The notes beneath the pieces are model-generated. The model searched no databases. It was not told where the DNA came from and saw only the letters and a list, made by a program, of their open reading frames with translations. Position numbers and translations under genes: made by a program. Of a stretch of 40,328 nucleotides of DNA, positions 10,681-22,160 are shown piece after piece; the stretch's first letter is position 1; each line of letters opens with the position of its first letter. Origin of the DNA: Saccoglossus kowalevskii (lineage: Eukaryota; Hemichordata; Enteropneusta; Harrimaniidae); assembly GCF_000003605.2 (NCBI RefSeq), contig NW_003125997.1, forward strand, positions 1 through 40,328, given 5' to 3'.

Positions 10681-11225
10681 AATGTGTACTGAAAAATACC
10701 ATGGAAAACATTAGCCCAGGTAGTTTAGTACCAAACACAATATGTACTGAAAACTACCATGGAAAACATTCGCCCAGGTAGTTCAGTATCCAACACAATG
10801 TGTACTGAAAAGTACCATGGAAAACATTAGCCCAGGTAGTTCAGTACCCAACACAATGTGTACTAAAAAATACCATGGAAAACATTAGCCCAGGTAGTTC
10901 AGTATCCAACACAATGTGTACTGAAAAATACCATGGAAAACATTAGCTCAGGTAGTTCAGTACCCAACACAATGTGTACTGAAAAATACCATGGAAAACA
11001 TTAGCCCAGGTAGTTCAGTACCCATTACAATGGGTACTGAAAAATACCATGGAAAACATTAGCCCAGGTAGTTTAGTACCAAACACAATATGTACTGAAA
11101 ACTACCATGGAAAACATTCGCCCAGGTAGTTCAGTATCCAACACAATGTGTACTGAAAAGTACCATGGAAAACATTAGCCCAGGTAGTTCAGTACCCAAC
11201 ACAATGTGTACTAAAAAATACCATG
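10681..11225 (+). repeat. S tract with a 6-mer tandem duplication
   Basis: TTTAGTACCAAACACAATATG monomers at 10731 and 11079 are 348 bp (six monomers) apart, each followed by ATTCGCCCAGG and AAAAGTACC monomers. Between them lies a CCCATTACAATGGGTAC monomer (~11,031). The rest is near consensus. Confidence 0.8.
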
Positions 11226-12186
11226 GAAAATATTGGCCCAGGTTGTTTAGTACCCAACACAATGTGTACTGAAAAATACCATGGAAAACATTGGCCCAGG
11301 TAGTTCAGTACCCAACACAATGTGTACTGGAAAATACCATGGAAAACATTGGCCCAGGTAGTTCAGAACCCAGCACAATGTGTACTGAAATATACCATGA
11401 ACAGCATTGGCCCAGGTAGCGCAGTACCCTTCACAATGTGTACTGACAAATACCATTGAAAACATTACCCCAGGTGGTTCAGTACTCAACACAATGTGTA
11501 CTGAAAACTACCATGGAAAACATTCGCCCAGGTAGTTCAGTATCCAACACAATGTGTACTGAAAAATACCATGGAAAGCATTGGCCCAGGTAGTTCAGTA
11601 TCCTACACAATGTGTACTGAAAACTACCACGGAAAACATTTGCCCAGGTAGTTTAGTACCAAACACAATGTGTACTGAAAACTACCATGGAAAACATTAG
11701 CCCAGGTAGTTCAGTATCCAGCACAATGTGTACTGAAAACTACCATGGAAAACATTAGCCCAGGTAGTTCAGTACCCAACACAATGTGTACTGAAAAATA
11801 CCATGGAAAACATTAGCCCAGGTAGTTCAGTACCCAACACAATGTGTACTGAAAAATACCACGGAAAACATTTGCCCAGGTAGTTTAGTACCAAACACAA
11901 TGTGTACTGAAAACTACCATGGAAAACATTAGCCCAGGTAGTTCAGTATCCAACACAATGTGTACTGAAAACTACCATGGAAAACATTAGCCCAGGTAGT
12001 TCAGTACCCAACGCAATGTGTACTGAAAACTACCATGGAAAACATTAGCCCAGGTAGTTCAGTACCCAACACAATGTGTACTGAAAAATACCATGGAAAA
12101 CATTAGCCCAGGTAGTTCAGTACCCAACACAATGTGTACTGAAAAATACCATGGAAAACATTAGCCCAGGTAGTTCAGTACCCAAC
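11226..12186 (+). repeat. Short B remnant followed by a Y module
   Basis: The segment 11,226-11,490 keeps only the ends of a B module: TTTAGTACCC and ACTGGAAAATACC, then directly AACCCAGC, GAACAGC, TAGCGCAG and ACCCTTC. The central ACAAAGTTT and TTCGGTG monomers are missing. The segment 11,486-12,136 is the Y block shared with 7990-8640, including AACGCAATG near 12,010. Confidence 0.85.
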
Positions 12187-14550
12187 ACATTGTGTACAAA
12201 AAACTACCATGGAAAATATTGGCCCAGATAGTTCAGTACCCAACACATTGTGTACAAAAAACTACCATGGAAAACATTGGCCCAGATAGTTCAGAACCCA
12301 GCACAATGTGTACTGAAAACTACCATGGAAAACATTAGCCCAGGTAGTTCAGAACCCACCACAATGTGTACTGAAAACTACCATGGAAAACATTGGCCCA
12401 GGTAGTTCAGAACCCACCACAATGTGTACTGAAAAATACCATGGTAAACATTAGCCCAGGTAGTTCAGAACCCAACACAATGTGTACTGAAAAATACCAT
12501 GGAAAACATTGGTCCAGGTAGTTCAGAACCCACCACAATGTGTACTGAAAACTACCGTGGAAAACATTGGCCCAGGTTGTTCAGAACCCAACACAATGTG
12601 TACTGAAAACTACCATGGAAAACATTGGTCCAGGTAGTTCAGAACCCACCACAATGTGTACTGAAAACTACCATGGAAAATATTGGCCCAGATAGTTCAG
12701 TACCCAACACATTGTGTACAAAAAACTACCATGGAAAACATTGGCCCAGGTAGTTCAGTACCCAACACATTGTGTACAAAAAACTACCATGGAAAACATT
12801 GGTCCAGGTAGTTCAGAACCCACCACAATGTGTACTGAAAACTACCGTGGAAAACATTGGCCCAGGTTGTTCAGAACCCAACACAATGTGTACTGAAAAC
12901 TACCGTGGAAAACATTGGCCCAGGTTGTTCAGAACCCAACACAATGTGTACTGAAAACTACCGTGGAAAACATTGGTCCAGGTAGTTCAGAACCCACCAC
13001 AATGTGTACTGAAAACTACCGTGGAAAACATTGGCCCAGGTTGTTCAGAACCCAACACAATGTGTACTGAAAACTACCGTGGAAAACATTGGCCCAGGTT
13101 GTTCAGAACCCAACACAATGTGTACTGAAAACTACCATGGAAAACATTGGTCCAGGTAGTTCAGAACCCACCACAATGTGTACTGAAAACTACCATGGAA
13201 AATATTGGCCCAGATAGTTCAGTACCCAACACATTGTGTACAAAAAACTACCATGGAAAACATTGGCCCAGGTAGTTCAGTACCCAACACATTGTGTACA
13301 AAAAACTACCATGGAAAACATTGGTCCAGGTAGTTCAGAACCCACCACAATGTGTACTGAAAACTACCATGGAAAACATTGGCCCAGGTTGTTCAGTACC
13401 CAACACATTGTGTACAAAAAACTACCATGGAAAACATTGGTCCAGGTAGTTCAGAACCCACCACAATGTGTACTGAAAACTACCGTGGAAAACATTGGCC
13501 CAGGTTGTTCAGAACCCAACACAATGTGTACTGAAAACTACCATGGAAAACATTGGTCCAGGTAGTTCAGAACCCACCACAATGTGTACTGAAAACTACC
13601 ATGGAAAATATTGGCCCAGATAGTTCAGTACCCAACACATTGTGTACAAAAAACTACCATGGAAAACATTGGCCCAGGTAGTTCAGTACCCAACACATTG
13701 TGTACAAAAAACTACCATGGAAAACATTGGTCCAGGTAGTTCAGAACCCACCACAATGTGTACTGAAAACTACCGTGGAAAACATTGGCCCAGGTTGTTC
13801 AGAACCCAACACAATGTGTACTGAAAACTACCGTGGAAAACATTGGCCCAGGTTGTTCAGAACCCAACACAATGTGTACTGAAAACTACCGTGGAAAACA
13901 TTGGTCCAGGTAGTTCAGAACCCACCACAATGTGTACTGAAAACTACCGTGGAAAACATTGGCCCAGGTTGTTCAGAACCCAACACAATGTGTACTGAAA
14001 ACTACCGTGGAAAACATTGGCCCAGGTTGTTCAGAACCCAACACAATGTGTACTGAAAACTACCATGGAAAACATTGGTCCAGGTAGTTCAGAACCCACC
14101 ACAATGTGTACTGAAAACTACCATGGAAAATATTGGCCCAGATAGTTCAGTACCCAACACATTGTGTACAAAAAACTACCATGGAAAATATTGGCCCAGA
14201 TAGTTCAGTACCCAACACATTGTGTACAAAAAACTACCATGGAAAACATTGGCCCAGATAGTTCAGAACCCAGCACAATGTGTACTGAAAACTACCATGG
14301 AAAACATTAGCCCAGGTAGTTCAGAACCCACCACAATGTGTACTGAAAACTACCATGGAAAACATTGGCCCAGGTAGTTCAGAACCCACCACAATGTGTA
14401 CTGAAAAATACCATGGTAAACATTAGCCCAGGTAGTTCAGAACCCAACACAATGTGTACTGAAAAATACCATGGAAAACATTGGTCCAGGTAGTTCAGAA
14501 CCCACCACAATGTGTACTGAAAACTACCGTGGAAAACATTGGCCCAGGTT
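12187..14550 (+). repeat. Z domain: private subfamily with nested HORs
   Basis: Here monomers carry ACATTGTGTACAAAAAAC in place of ACAATGTGTACTGAAA, CCGTGG in place of CCATGG, GCCCAGATAG, GGTCCAGG, TCAGAACCCACC and one CCATGGTAAAC variant. An AAAATATTGGCCCAGA landmark recurs at 12,677, 13,199, 13,605 and 14,127, spacings of 522, 406 and 522 bp, or 9, 7 and 9 monomers. Hence 12,677-13,198 equals 13,605-14,126 at 928 bp (16 monomers). The domain is framed by a ~390-bp direct repeat, 12,187-~12,575 and 14,159-~14,547, offset 1972 bp (34 monomers). CCGTGG occurs only here in what I read. Confidence 0.9.
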
Positions 14551-15120
14551 GTTCAGTACCCAACACAATGTGTACTGAAATATACCATGGAAAATATTAG
14601 CCCAGGTTGTTAAGTAACCAACACAATGTGTACTGAAAACTACCATGGAAAACATTAGCCCAGGTAGTTCAGTACCAAACACAATGTGTACTGAAATATA
14701 CCATGGAAAATATTAGCCCAGGTTGTTAAGTAACCAACACAATGTGTACTGAAAACTACCATGGAAAACATTAGCCCAGGTAGTTCAGTACCAAACACAA
14801 TGTGTACTGAAAAATACCATGGAAAACATTAGCCCAGGTAGTTCAGTACCCAACACAATGTGTACTGAAATATACCATGGAAAACATTAGCCCAGGTAGT
14901 TCAGTACCAAACACAATGTGTACTGAAAAATACCATGGAAAACATTAGCCCAGGTAGTTCAGTACCCAACACAATGTGTACTGAAATATACCATGGAAAA
15001 CATTAGCCCAGGTAGTTCAGTACCCAACACAATGTGTACTGAAATATACCACGGAAAACATTAGCCCAGGTTGTTCAGTACCCATTACAATGTGTACTGA
15101 AATATACCATGGAAAATATT
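14551..15120 (+). repeat. Dimer and near-consensus tract
   Basis: A dimer of AAATATACC / TTAAGTAACC and AAAACTACC / TAGTACCAAAC monomers occurs twice, with TTAAGTAACC at 14,611 and 14,727, 116 bp apart. Alternating AAATATACC and AAAAATACC consensus monomers follow, to about 15,060, then a CCCATTACAATG monomer leads into T. Confidence 0.8.
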
Positions 15121-15850
15121 AGCCCAGGTAATTCAGCACCCAACACAATGTGTACTGAAAAATACCATGGAAAACATTAGCCGAGGTACATGTAGTTCAG
15201 AACCCAACACAATGTGTACTAAAAAATACAATGGAAAACATTGGCCCAGGTAGTTCATCACCCAACACAATGTGTACTGAAAAATACCATGGAAAATATT
15301 GGCCCAGGTTGTTCAGTACCCAACACATTGTGTACTGAAATATACCATGGAAAACATTGGCCCAGGTTGTTCAAAACCCAACACAATGTGTACTGAAAAA
15401 TACCATGGAAAACATTAACCGATGTAGTTCAGAACCCAACACAATGTGTACTGAAAAATACCATGGAAAACATTGGCCCAGGTAGTTCAGTATCCAACAC
15501 AATGTGTACTGAAAAATACCACGGAAAACATTAGCCCAGGTAGTTCAGTACCCAACACAATGTGTACTGAAAACTACCATGGAAAACATTCGCCCAGGTA
15601 TTTCAGTATCCAACACAATGTGTACTGAAAAATACCATGGAAAGCATTGGCCCAGGTAGTTCAGTATCCAACACAATGTGTACTGAAAAATTCTATGAAA
15701 AACATTGGCCCAGGTCAGGTAGTTCAGAACCCAACACAATGTGTACTGAAAAATACCATGGAAAACATTAGCCCAGGTAGTTCAGTATCCAACATAATGT
15801 GTACTGAAAAATTCTATGAAAACATTGGCCCAGGTAGTTCAGTACCCAAC
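15121..15850 (+). repeat. T' module (T lacking two monomers, with a 5-bp duplication)
   Basis: The T order is kept to the CCACGG and ATTTCAGTATCC monomers (ACATGT marker 15,183). The GGCCCATG/TATTC and AATAGCATGG monomers are then absent, and the TTCTATG monomer carries CAGGTCAGGT at 15,711-15,720, a 5-bp duplication giving a 63-bp unit. The same derived arrangement, with CAGGTCAGGT, occurs at 23,720, 33,413 and 36,030. Confidence 0.85.
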
Positions 15851-17343
15851 ACAATGTGTACTGTAAATTACCATGGAAAACATTGGCCCATGTAGTTCAG
15901 TACCCAACACAATGTGTACTAAAAATGCCATGGAAAATATTGGCACAGATTGTTCAGTACCCAACACAATGTGTACTGAAAAATACCATGGAAAACATTG
16001 GCCCAGGTAGTTCAGAACCCAGCTCTATGTGTACTGAAAAGTACCATGGAAAGCATTGGCCCAGGTTGTTCAGTATTCAACACAATGTTTACTGAAAAAT
16101 ACAATGGAAAACATTGGCCCATGTAGTTCAGTACCCAAAAATAATTTGTAGTAAAAATGCCCTGGAAAATATTGGCCCAGGTTGTTCGGTGCTCAACACA
16201 ATGTGTACTGAAAAATACCATGAAAAACATTGACCCAGGTAGTTCAGAACCCAGCACAATGTGTACTGAAAAATACCATGAACAGCATTGGCCCAGGTAG
16301 CGCAGTACCCTTCACAATGTGTACTGACAAATACCATTGAAAACATTACCCCAGGTTGTTCAGTACTCAACACAATGTGTACTAAAAAATACCATGGAAA
16401 ACATTGGTCCAAGTTGTTCAGTACCCATTACAATGAGTACTGAAAAATACCATGGAAAACATTAGCCCAGGTAGTTTAGTACCAAACACAATATGTACTG
16501 AAAACTACCATGGAAAACATTCGCCCAGGTAGTTCAGTATCCAACACAATGTGTACTGAAAAGTACCATGGAAAACATTAGCCCAGGTAGTTCAGTACCC
16601 AACACAATGTGTACTAAAAAATACCATGGAAAACATTAGCCCAGGTAGTTCAGTATCCAACACAATGTGTACTGAAAAATACCATGGAAAACATTAGCTC
16701 AGGTAGTTCAGTACCCAACACAATGTGTACTGAAAAATACCATGGAAAACATTAGCCCAGGTAGTTCAGTACCCAACACAATGTGTACTGAAAAATACCA
16801 TGGAAAACATTAGCCCAGGTAGTTCAGTACCCAACACAATGTGTACTGAAAAATACCATGGAAGGCATTGGCCCAGGTTGTTCAGTACCCAACACAATGT
16901 GTACTGAAAAATACCATGGAAAACATTCGCCCAGGTAGTTCAGTATCAACACAATGTGTACTGAAAAATACCATGGAAAGCATTGGCCCAGGTTGTTCAG
17001 TACCCAACACAATGTGTACTGAAAAATACCATGGAAAACATTAGCCCAGGTAGTTCAGTACCCAATACAATGTGTACTGAAAAATACCATGCAAAACATT
17101 GGCCCAGGCAGTTCAGTACCCAACACAATGTGTACTGAAAAATACCATGGAAAACATTAACCCAGGTAGTTCAGTACCCAACACAATGTGTACTGAAAAA
17201 TACCATGCAAAACATTGGCCCAGGTTGTTCAGTACCCAACACAATATGTACTGAAAATACCATGGAAAACATTAGCCCAGGTAGTTCAGTACCCAATACA
17301 ATGAGTACTGAAAAATACCATGGAAAACATTGGCCCAGGTAGT
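15841..17343 (+). repeat. K+S composite unit, first copy of a ~1.5-kb duplication
   Basis: The unit comprises GTACTGTAAATTACC (15,858), AGCTCTATG (16,021), TTCGGTGCTC, TAGCGCAG, ACCCTTC and CCCATTACAATGAG, then an S tract with distinctive GGAAGGCATTGG, TCAGTATCAACAC, CCATGCAAAAC and GCCCAGGCAG monomers. It recurs at 18,686-20,130, where exactly one 58-bp monomer (the AAAAGTACC one near 16,560) is missing and at least one substitution (CCATGG to CCACGG near 18,832) is present. Confidence 0.9.
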
Positions 17344-17370
17344 TCAGTACCCAACACAATGTGTACTGAA
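17343..17370. repeat. Inverted repeat at the monomer junction (representative copy)
   Basis: TTCAGTAC (17343-17350) is the exact reverse complement of GTACTGAA (17363-17370), with a 12-base spacer. A second, offset dyad lies inside: ACACA and TGTGT flank one base (17354-17364). Each consensus monomer junction therefore carries 8-bp arms able to form a small hairpin or bind a dimeric protein. The outer arm is weakened in monomers with TCAGAACCC or TCAGTATCC and lost on one side in the 12.2-14.5 kb subfamily, where the inner ACACA/TGTGT dyad remains. Whether it is functional is unknown. Confidence 0.85.
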
Positions 17371-17700
17371 AAATACCATGGAAAACATTAGCCCAGGTAG
17401 TTCAGTACCCAACACAATGTGTACTGAAAAATACCATGGAAAACATTAGCCCAGGTAGTTCAGTACCCAACACAATGTGTACTGAAAAATACCATGGAAA
17501 ACATTAGCCCAGGTAGTTCAGTACCCAACACAATGTGTACTGAAAAATACCATGGAAAACATTAGCCCAGGTAGTTCAGTACCCAACACAATGTGTACTG
17601 AAAAATACCATGGAAAACATTAGCCCAGGTAGTTCAGTACCCAACACAATGTGTACTGAAAAATACCATGGAAAACATTAGCCCAGGTAGTTCAGTACCC
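17344..17700 (+). repeat. Run of six identical consensus monomers
   Basis: From 17,351 six successive 58-bp monomers are the same base for base. This is the longest perfectly homogeneous run I could follow and a sensible consensus reference. Comparable shorter runs lie near 3900-4140, 21,050-21,290 and 31,490-31,640. Confidence 0.85.
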
Positions 17701-18690
17701 AACACAATGTGTACTAAAAAATACCATGAAAAACATTGGCCCAGGTTGTTTAGTACCCAACACAATGTGTACTGAAAAATACCATGGAAAACATTGGCCC
17801 AGGTAGTTCAGTACCCAACACAATGTGTACTTGAAAATACCATGGAAAATATTAGCCCAGGTTGTTTAGTACCCAACACAATGTGTACTGAAATATACCA
17901 TGGAAAATATTAGCCCAGGTAATTCAGCACCCAACACAATGTGTACTGAAAAATACCATGGAAAACATTAGCCGAGGTACATGTAGTTCAGAACCCAACA
18001 CAATGTGTACTAAAAAATACAATGGAAAACATTGGCCCAGGTAGTTCATCACCCAACACAATGTGTACTGAAAAATACCATGGAAAATATTGGCCCAGGT
18101 TGTTCAGTACCCAACACAATGTGTACTGAAATATACCATGGAAAACATTGGCCCAGGTTGTTCAAAACCCAACACAATGTGTACTGAAAAATACCATGGA
18201 AAACATTAACCGATGTAGTTCAGAACCCAACACAATGTGTACTGAAAAATACCATGGAAAACATTGGCCCAGGTAGTTCAGTATCCAACACAATGTGTAC
18301 TGAAAAATACCACGGAAAACATTAGCCCAGGTAGTTCAGTACCCAACACAATGTGTACTGAAAACTACCATGGAAAACATTCGCCCAGGTATTTCAGTAT
18401 CCAACACAATGTGTACTGAAAAATACCATGGAAAGCATTGGCCCATGTAGTTCAGTATTCAACACAATGTGTACTGAAAAATAGCATGGAAAGCATTGGC
18501 CCAGGTAGTTCAGTATCCAACATAATGTGTACTGAAAAATTCTATGAAAAACATTGGCCCAGGTAGTTCAGAACCCAACACAATGTGTACTGAAAAATAC
18601 CATGGAAAACATTAGCCCAGGTAGTTCAGAACCCAACACAATGTGTACTGAAATATACCATGGAAAACATTGGCCCTGGTAGTTCAGTAC
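17701..18690 (+). repeat. T module, copy with an exact distant twin
   Basis: This is a complete T module (ACATGT at 17,974), including the GGCCCATG, AATAGCATGG and CATAATG monomers and ending in GGCCCTGG as the copy near 9727 does. By row-by-row comparison 17,521-18,246 equals 22,741-23,466 with no difference seen over about 726 bp. The two then part, because the second lacks one A and later follows the T' arrangement. Confidence 0.88.
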
Positions 18691-20149
18691 CCAACACAAT
18701 GTGTACTGTAAATTACCATGGAAAACATTGGCCCATGTAGTTCAGTACCCAACACAATGTGTACTAAAAATGCCATGGAAAATATTGGCACAGATTGTTC
18801 AGTACCCAACACAATGTGTACTGAAAAATACCACGGAAAACATTGGCCCAGGTAGTTCAGAACCCAGCTCTATGTGTACTGAAAAGTACCATGGAAAGCA
18901 TTGGCCCAGGTTGTTCAGTATTCAACACAATGTTTACTGAAAAATACAATGGAAAACATTGGCCCATGTAGTTCAGTACCCAAAAATAATTTGTAGTAAA
19001 AATGCCCTGGAAAATATTGGCCCAGGTTGTTCGGTGCTCAACACAATGTGTACTGAAAAATACCATGAAAAACATTGACCCAGGTAGTTCAGAACCCAGC
19101 ACAATGTGTACTGAAAAATACCATGAACAGCATTGGCCCAGGTAGCGCAGTACCCTTCACAATGTGTACTGACAAATACCATTGAAAACATTACCCCAGG
19201 TTGTTCAGTACTCAACACAATGTGTACTAAAAAATACCATGGAAAACATTGGTCCAAGTTGTTCAGTACCCATTACAATGAGTACTGAAAAATACCATGG
19301 AAAACATTAGCCCAGGTAGTTTAGTACCAAACACAATATGTACTGAAAACTACCATGGAAAACATTCGCCCAGGTAGTTCAGTACCCAACACAATGTGTA
19401 CTAAAAAATACCATGGAAAACATTAGCCCAGGTAGTTCAGTATCCAACACAATGTGTACTGAAAAATACCATGGAAAACATTAGCTCAGGTAGTTCAGTA
19501 CCCAACACAATGTGTACTGAAAAATACCATGGAAAACATTAGCCCAGGTAGTTCAGTACCCAACACAATGTGTACTGAAAAATACCATGGAAAACATTAG
19601 CCCAGGTAGTTCAGTACCCAACACAATGTGTACTGAAAAATACCATGGAAGGCATTGGCCCAGGTTGTTCAGTACCCAACACAATGTGTACTGAAAAATA
19701 CCATGGAAAACATTCGCCCAGGTAGTTCAGTATCAACACAATGTGTACTGAAAAATACCATGGAAAGCATTGGCCCAGGTTGTTCAGTACCCAACACAAT
19801 GTGTACTGAAAAATACCATGGAAAACATTAGCCCAGGTAGTTCAGTACCCAATACAATGTGTACTGAAAAATACCATGCAAAACATTGGCCCAGGCAGTT
19901 CAGTACCCAACACAATGTGTACTGAAAAATACCATGGAAAACATTAACCCAGGTAGTTCAGTACCCAACACAATGTGTACTGAAAAATACCATGCAAAAC
20001 ATTGGCCCAGGTTGTTCAGTACCCAACACAATATGTACTGAAAATACCATGGAAAACATTAGCCCAGGTAGTTCAGTACCCAATACAATGAGTACTGAAA
20101 AATACCATGGAAAACATTGGCCCAGGTAGTTCAGTACCCAACACAATGT
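18686..20149 (+). repeat. K+S composite unit, second copy
   Basis: This is a duplicate of 15,841-17,343 shortened by one monomer. At 20,150 it joins head-to-tail to another K start, so the GTACTGTAAATTACC landmarks at 18,703 and 20,150 give a 1447-bp (25-mer) tandem period. K starts at 33,561 and 35,015 show a similar 1454-bp spacing, though with different contents. Confidence 0.88.
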
Positions 20150-21340
20150 GTACTGTAAATTACCATGGAAAACATTGGCCCATGTAGTTCAGTACCCAAC
20201 ACAATGTGTACTAAAAATGCCATGGAAAATATTGGCACAGATTGTTCAGTACCCAACACAATGTGTACTGAAAAATACCATGGAAAACATTGGCCCAGGT
20301 AGTTCAGAACCCAGCTCTATGTGTACTGAAAAGTACCATGGAAAGCATTGGCCCAGGTTGTTCAGTATTCAACACAATGTTTACTGAAAAATACAATGGA
20401 AAACATTGGCCCATGTAGTTCAGTGCCCAAAAATAATTTGTAGTAAAAATGCCCTGGAAAATATTGGCCCAGGTTGTTCGGTGCTCAACACAATGTGTAC
20501 TGAAAAATACCATGAAAAACATTGACCCAGGTAGTTCAGAACCCAGCACAATGTGTACTGAAAAATATCATGAACAGCATTGGCCCAGGTAGCGCAGTAC
20601 CCTTCACAATGTGTACTGACAAATACCATTGAAAACATTACCCCAGGTTGTTCAGTACTCAACACAATGTGTACTAAAAAATACCATGGAAAACATTGGT
20701 CCAAGTTGTTCAGTACCCTTCACAATGTGTACTGACAAATACCATTGAAAACATTACCCCAGGTTGTTCAGTACTCAACACAATGTGTACTGAAAAATAC
20801 CATGGAAAACATTAGCCCAGGTAGTTTAGTACCAAACACAATATGTACTGAAAACTACCATGGAAAACATTCGCCCAGGTAGTTCAGTATCCAACACAAT
20901 GTGTACTGAAAAATACCATGGAAAACATTAGCCCAGGTAGTTCAGTACCCAACACAATGTGTACTAAAAAATACCATGGAAAACATTAGCCCAGGTAGTT
21001 CAGTATCCAACACAATGTGTACTGAAAAATACCATGGAAAACATTAGCCCAGGTAGTTCAGTACCCAACACAATGTGTACTGAAAAATACCATGGAAAAC
21101 ATTAGCCCAGGTAGTTCAGTACCCAACACAATGTGTACTGAAAAATACCATGGAAAACATTAGCCCAGGTAGTTCAGTACCCAATACAATGTGTACTGAA
21201 AAATACCATGGAAAACATTAGCCCAGGTAGTTCAGTACCCAACACAATGTGTACTGAAAAATACCATGGAAAACATTAGCCCAGGTAGTTCAGTACCCAA
21301 CACAATGTGTACTAAAAAATACCATGAAAAACATTGGTCC
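20150..21340 (+). repeat. K module followed by an S tract
   Basis: K landmarks are at 20,150 (GTACTGTAAATTACC) and 20,313 (AGCTCTATG). This copy has private CAGTGCCC and AATATCATGAACAGC changes. It ends in two ACCCTTC monomers, like the copy at 1.66-2.34 kb, not the CCCATTAC ending of the copies at 15.9 and 18.7 kb. Positions 20,820-21,340 are near-consensus monomers. No gene is visible. Confidence 0.85.
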
Positions 21341-22160
21341 AGGTTGTTTAGTACCCAACACAATGTGTACTGAAAAATACCATGGAAAACATTGGCCCAG
21401 GTAGTTCAGTACCCAACACAATGTGTACTGGAAAATACCATGGAAAACATTGGCCCAGGTAGTTCAGTATCCAACACAATGTGTACTAAAAATGCCATGG
21501 AAAATATTGGCACAGGTTGTTCGGTACCCAACACAATGTGTACTGAAAAATACCATGGAAAACATTGGCCCAGGTAGTTCAGAACCCAGCACAATGTGTA
21601 CTGAAAAATACCATGGAAAGCATTGGCCCAGGTTGTTCAGTACTCAACACAAAGTTTACTGAAAAATACAATGGAAAAGATTGGCCCAGGTAGTTCAGTA
21701 CCCAAAAATAATGTGTAGTAAAAATGCCATGGAAAATATTGTCCCAGGTTGTTCGGTGCTCAACACAATGTGTACTGAAAAATACCATGAAAAACATTGA
21801 CCCAGGTAGTTCAGAACCCAGCACAATGTGTACTGAAAAATACCATGAACAGCATTGGCCCAGGTAGCGCAGTACCCTTCACAATGTGTACTGACAAATA
21901 CCATTGAAAACATTACCCCAGGTTGTTCAGTACTCAACACAATGTGTACTAAAAAATACCATGGAAAACATTGGTCCAAGTTGTTCAGTACCCTTCACAA
22001 TGTGTACTGACAAATACCATTGAAAACATTACCCCAGGTTGTTCAGTACTCAACACAATGTGTACTAAAAAATACCATGGAAAACATTGGTCCAAGTTGT
22101 TCAGTACCCTTCACAATGTGTACTGAAAATACCATTGAAAACATTACCCCAGGTTGTTCA
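21341..22160 (+). repeat. B/K chimera with an ACCCTTC dimer array
   Basis: B landmarks run to TTCGGTGCTC (ACAAAGTTT at 21,651). K-type CCATGAAAAACATTGACCC, AACCCAGC and GAACAGC monomers follow. CCCTTC then occurs at 21,875, 21,991 and 22,107, a dimer repeated every 116 bp. The segment 21,841-~22,490 is collinear with 25,038-~25,687 (offset 3197). Confidence 0.85.

Noticed and set aside
12187-14550. Z domain as an inserted mobile element flanked by direct repeats
   Set aside because: The ~390-bp flanking repeats and the interior are all 58-bp monomers in register. There is no transposase, terminal inverted repeat or target duplication, so local unequal exchange explains the structure.
17363-17396. 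Phased A-tracts causing intrinsic curvature
   Set aside because: The A5 and A4 tracts are about 13 bp apart, not a helical repeat, and the 58-bp period is about 5.5 turns. Curvature would not add simply from monomer to monomer. Not excluded, but not supported.
17351-17408. CCCAGGTAG as a repeated splice donor or CCATGG as a Kozak-like start
   Set aside because: The match to CAG|GTRAGT is partial and both motifs are just fixed parts of the satellite monomer. There is no exon-like context.
17351-17408. CENP-B box or telomere-type repeats within the monomer
   Set aside because: No TTCG....A..CGGG-like core and no TTAGGG, TTAGG or TTTAGGG tandem runs. ATTAGCCC only superficially resembles a telomere unit.
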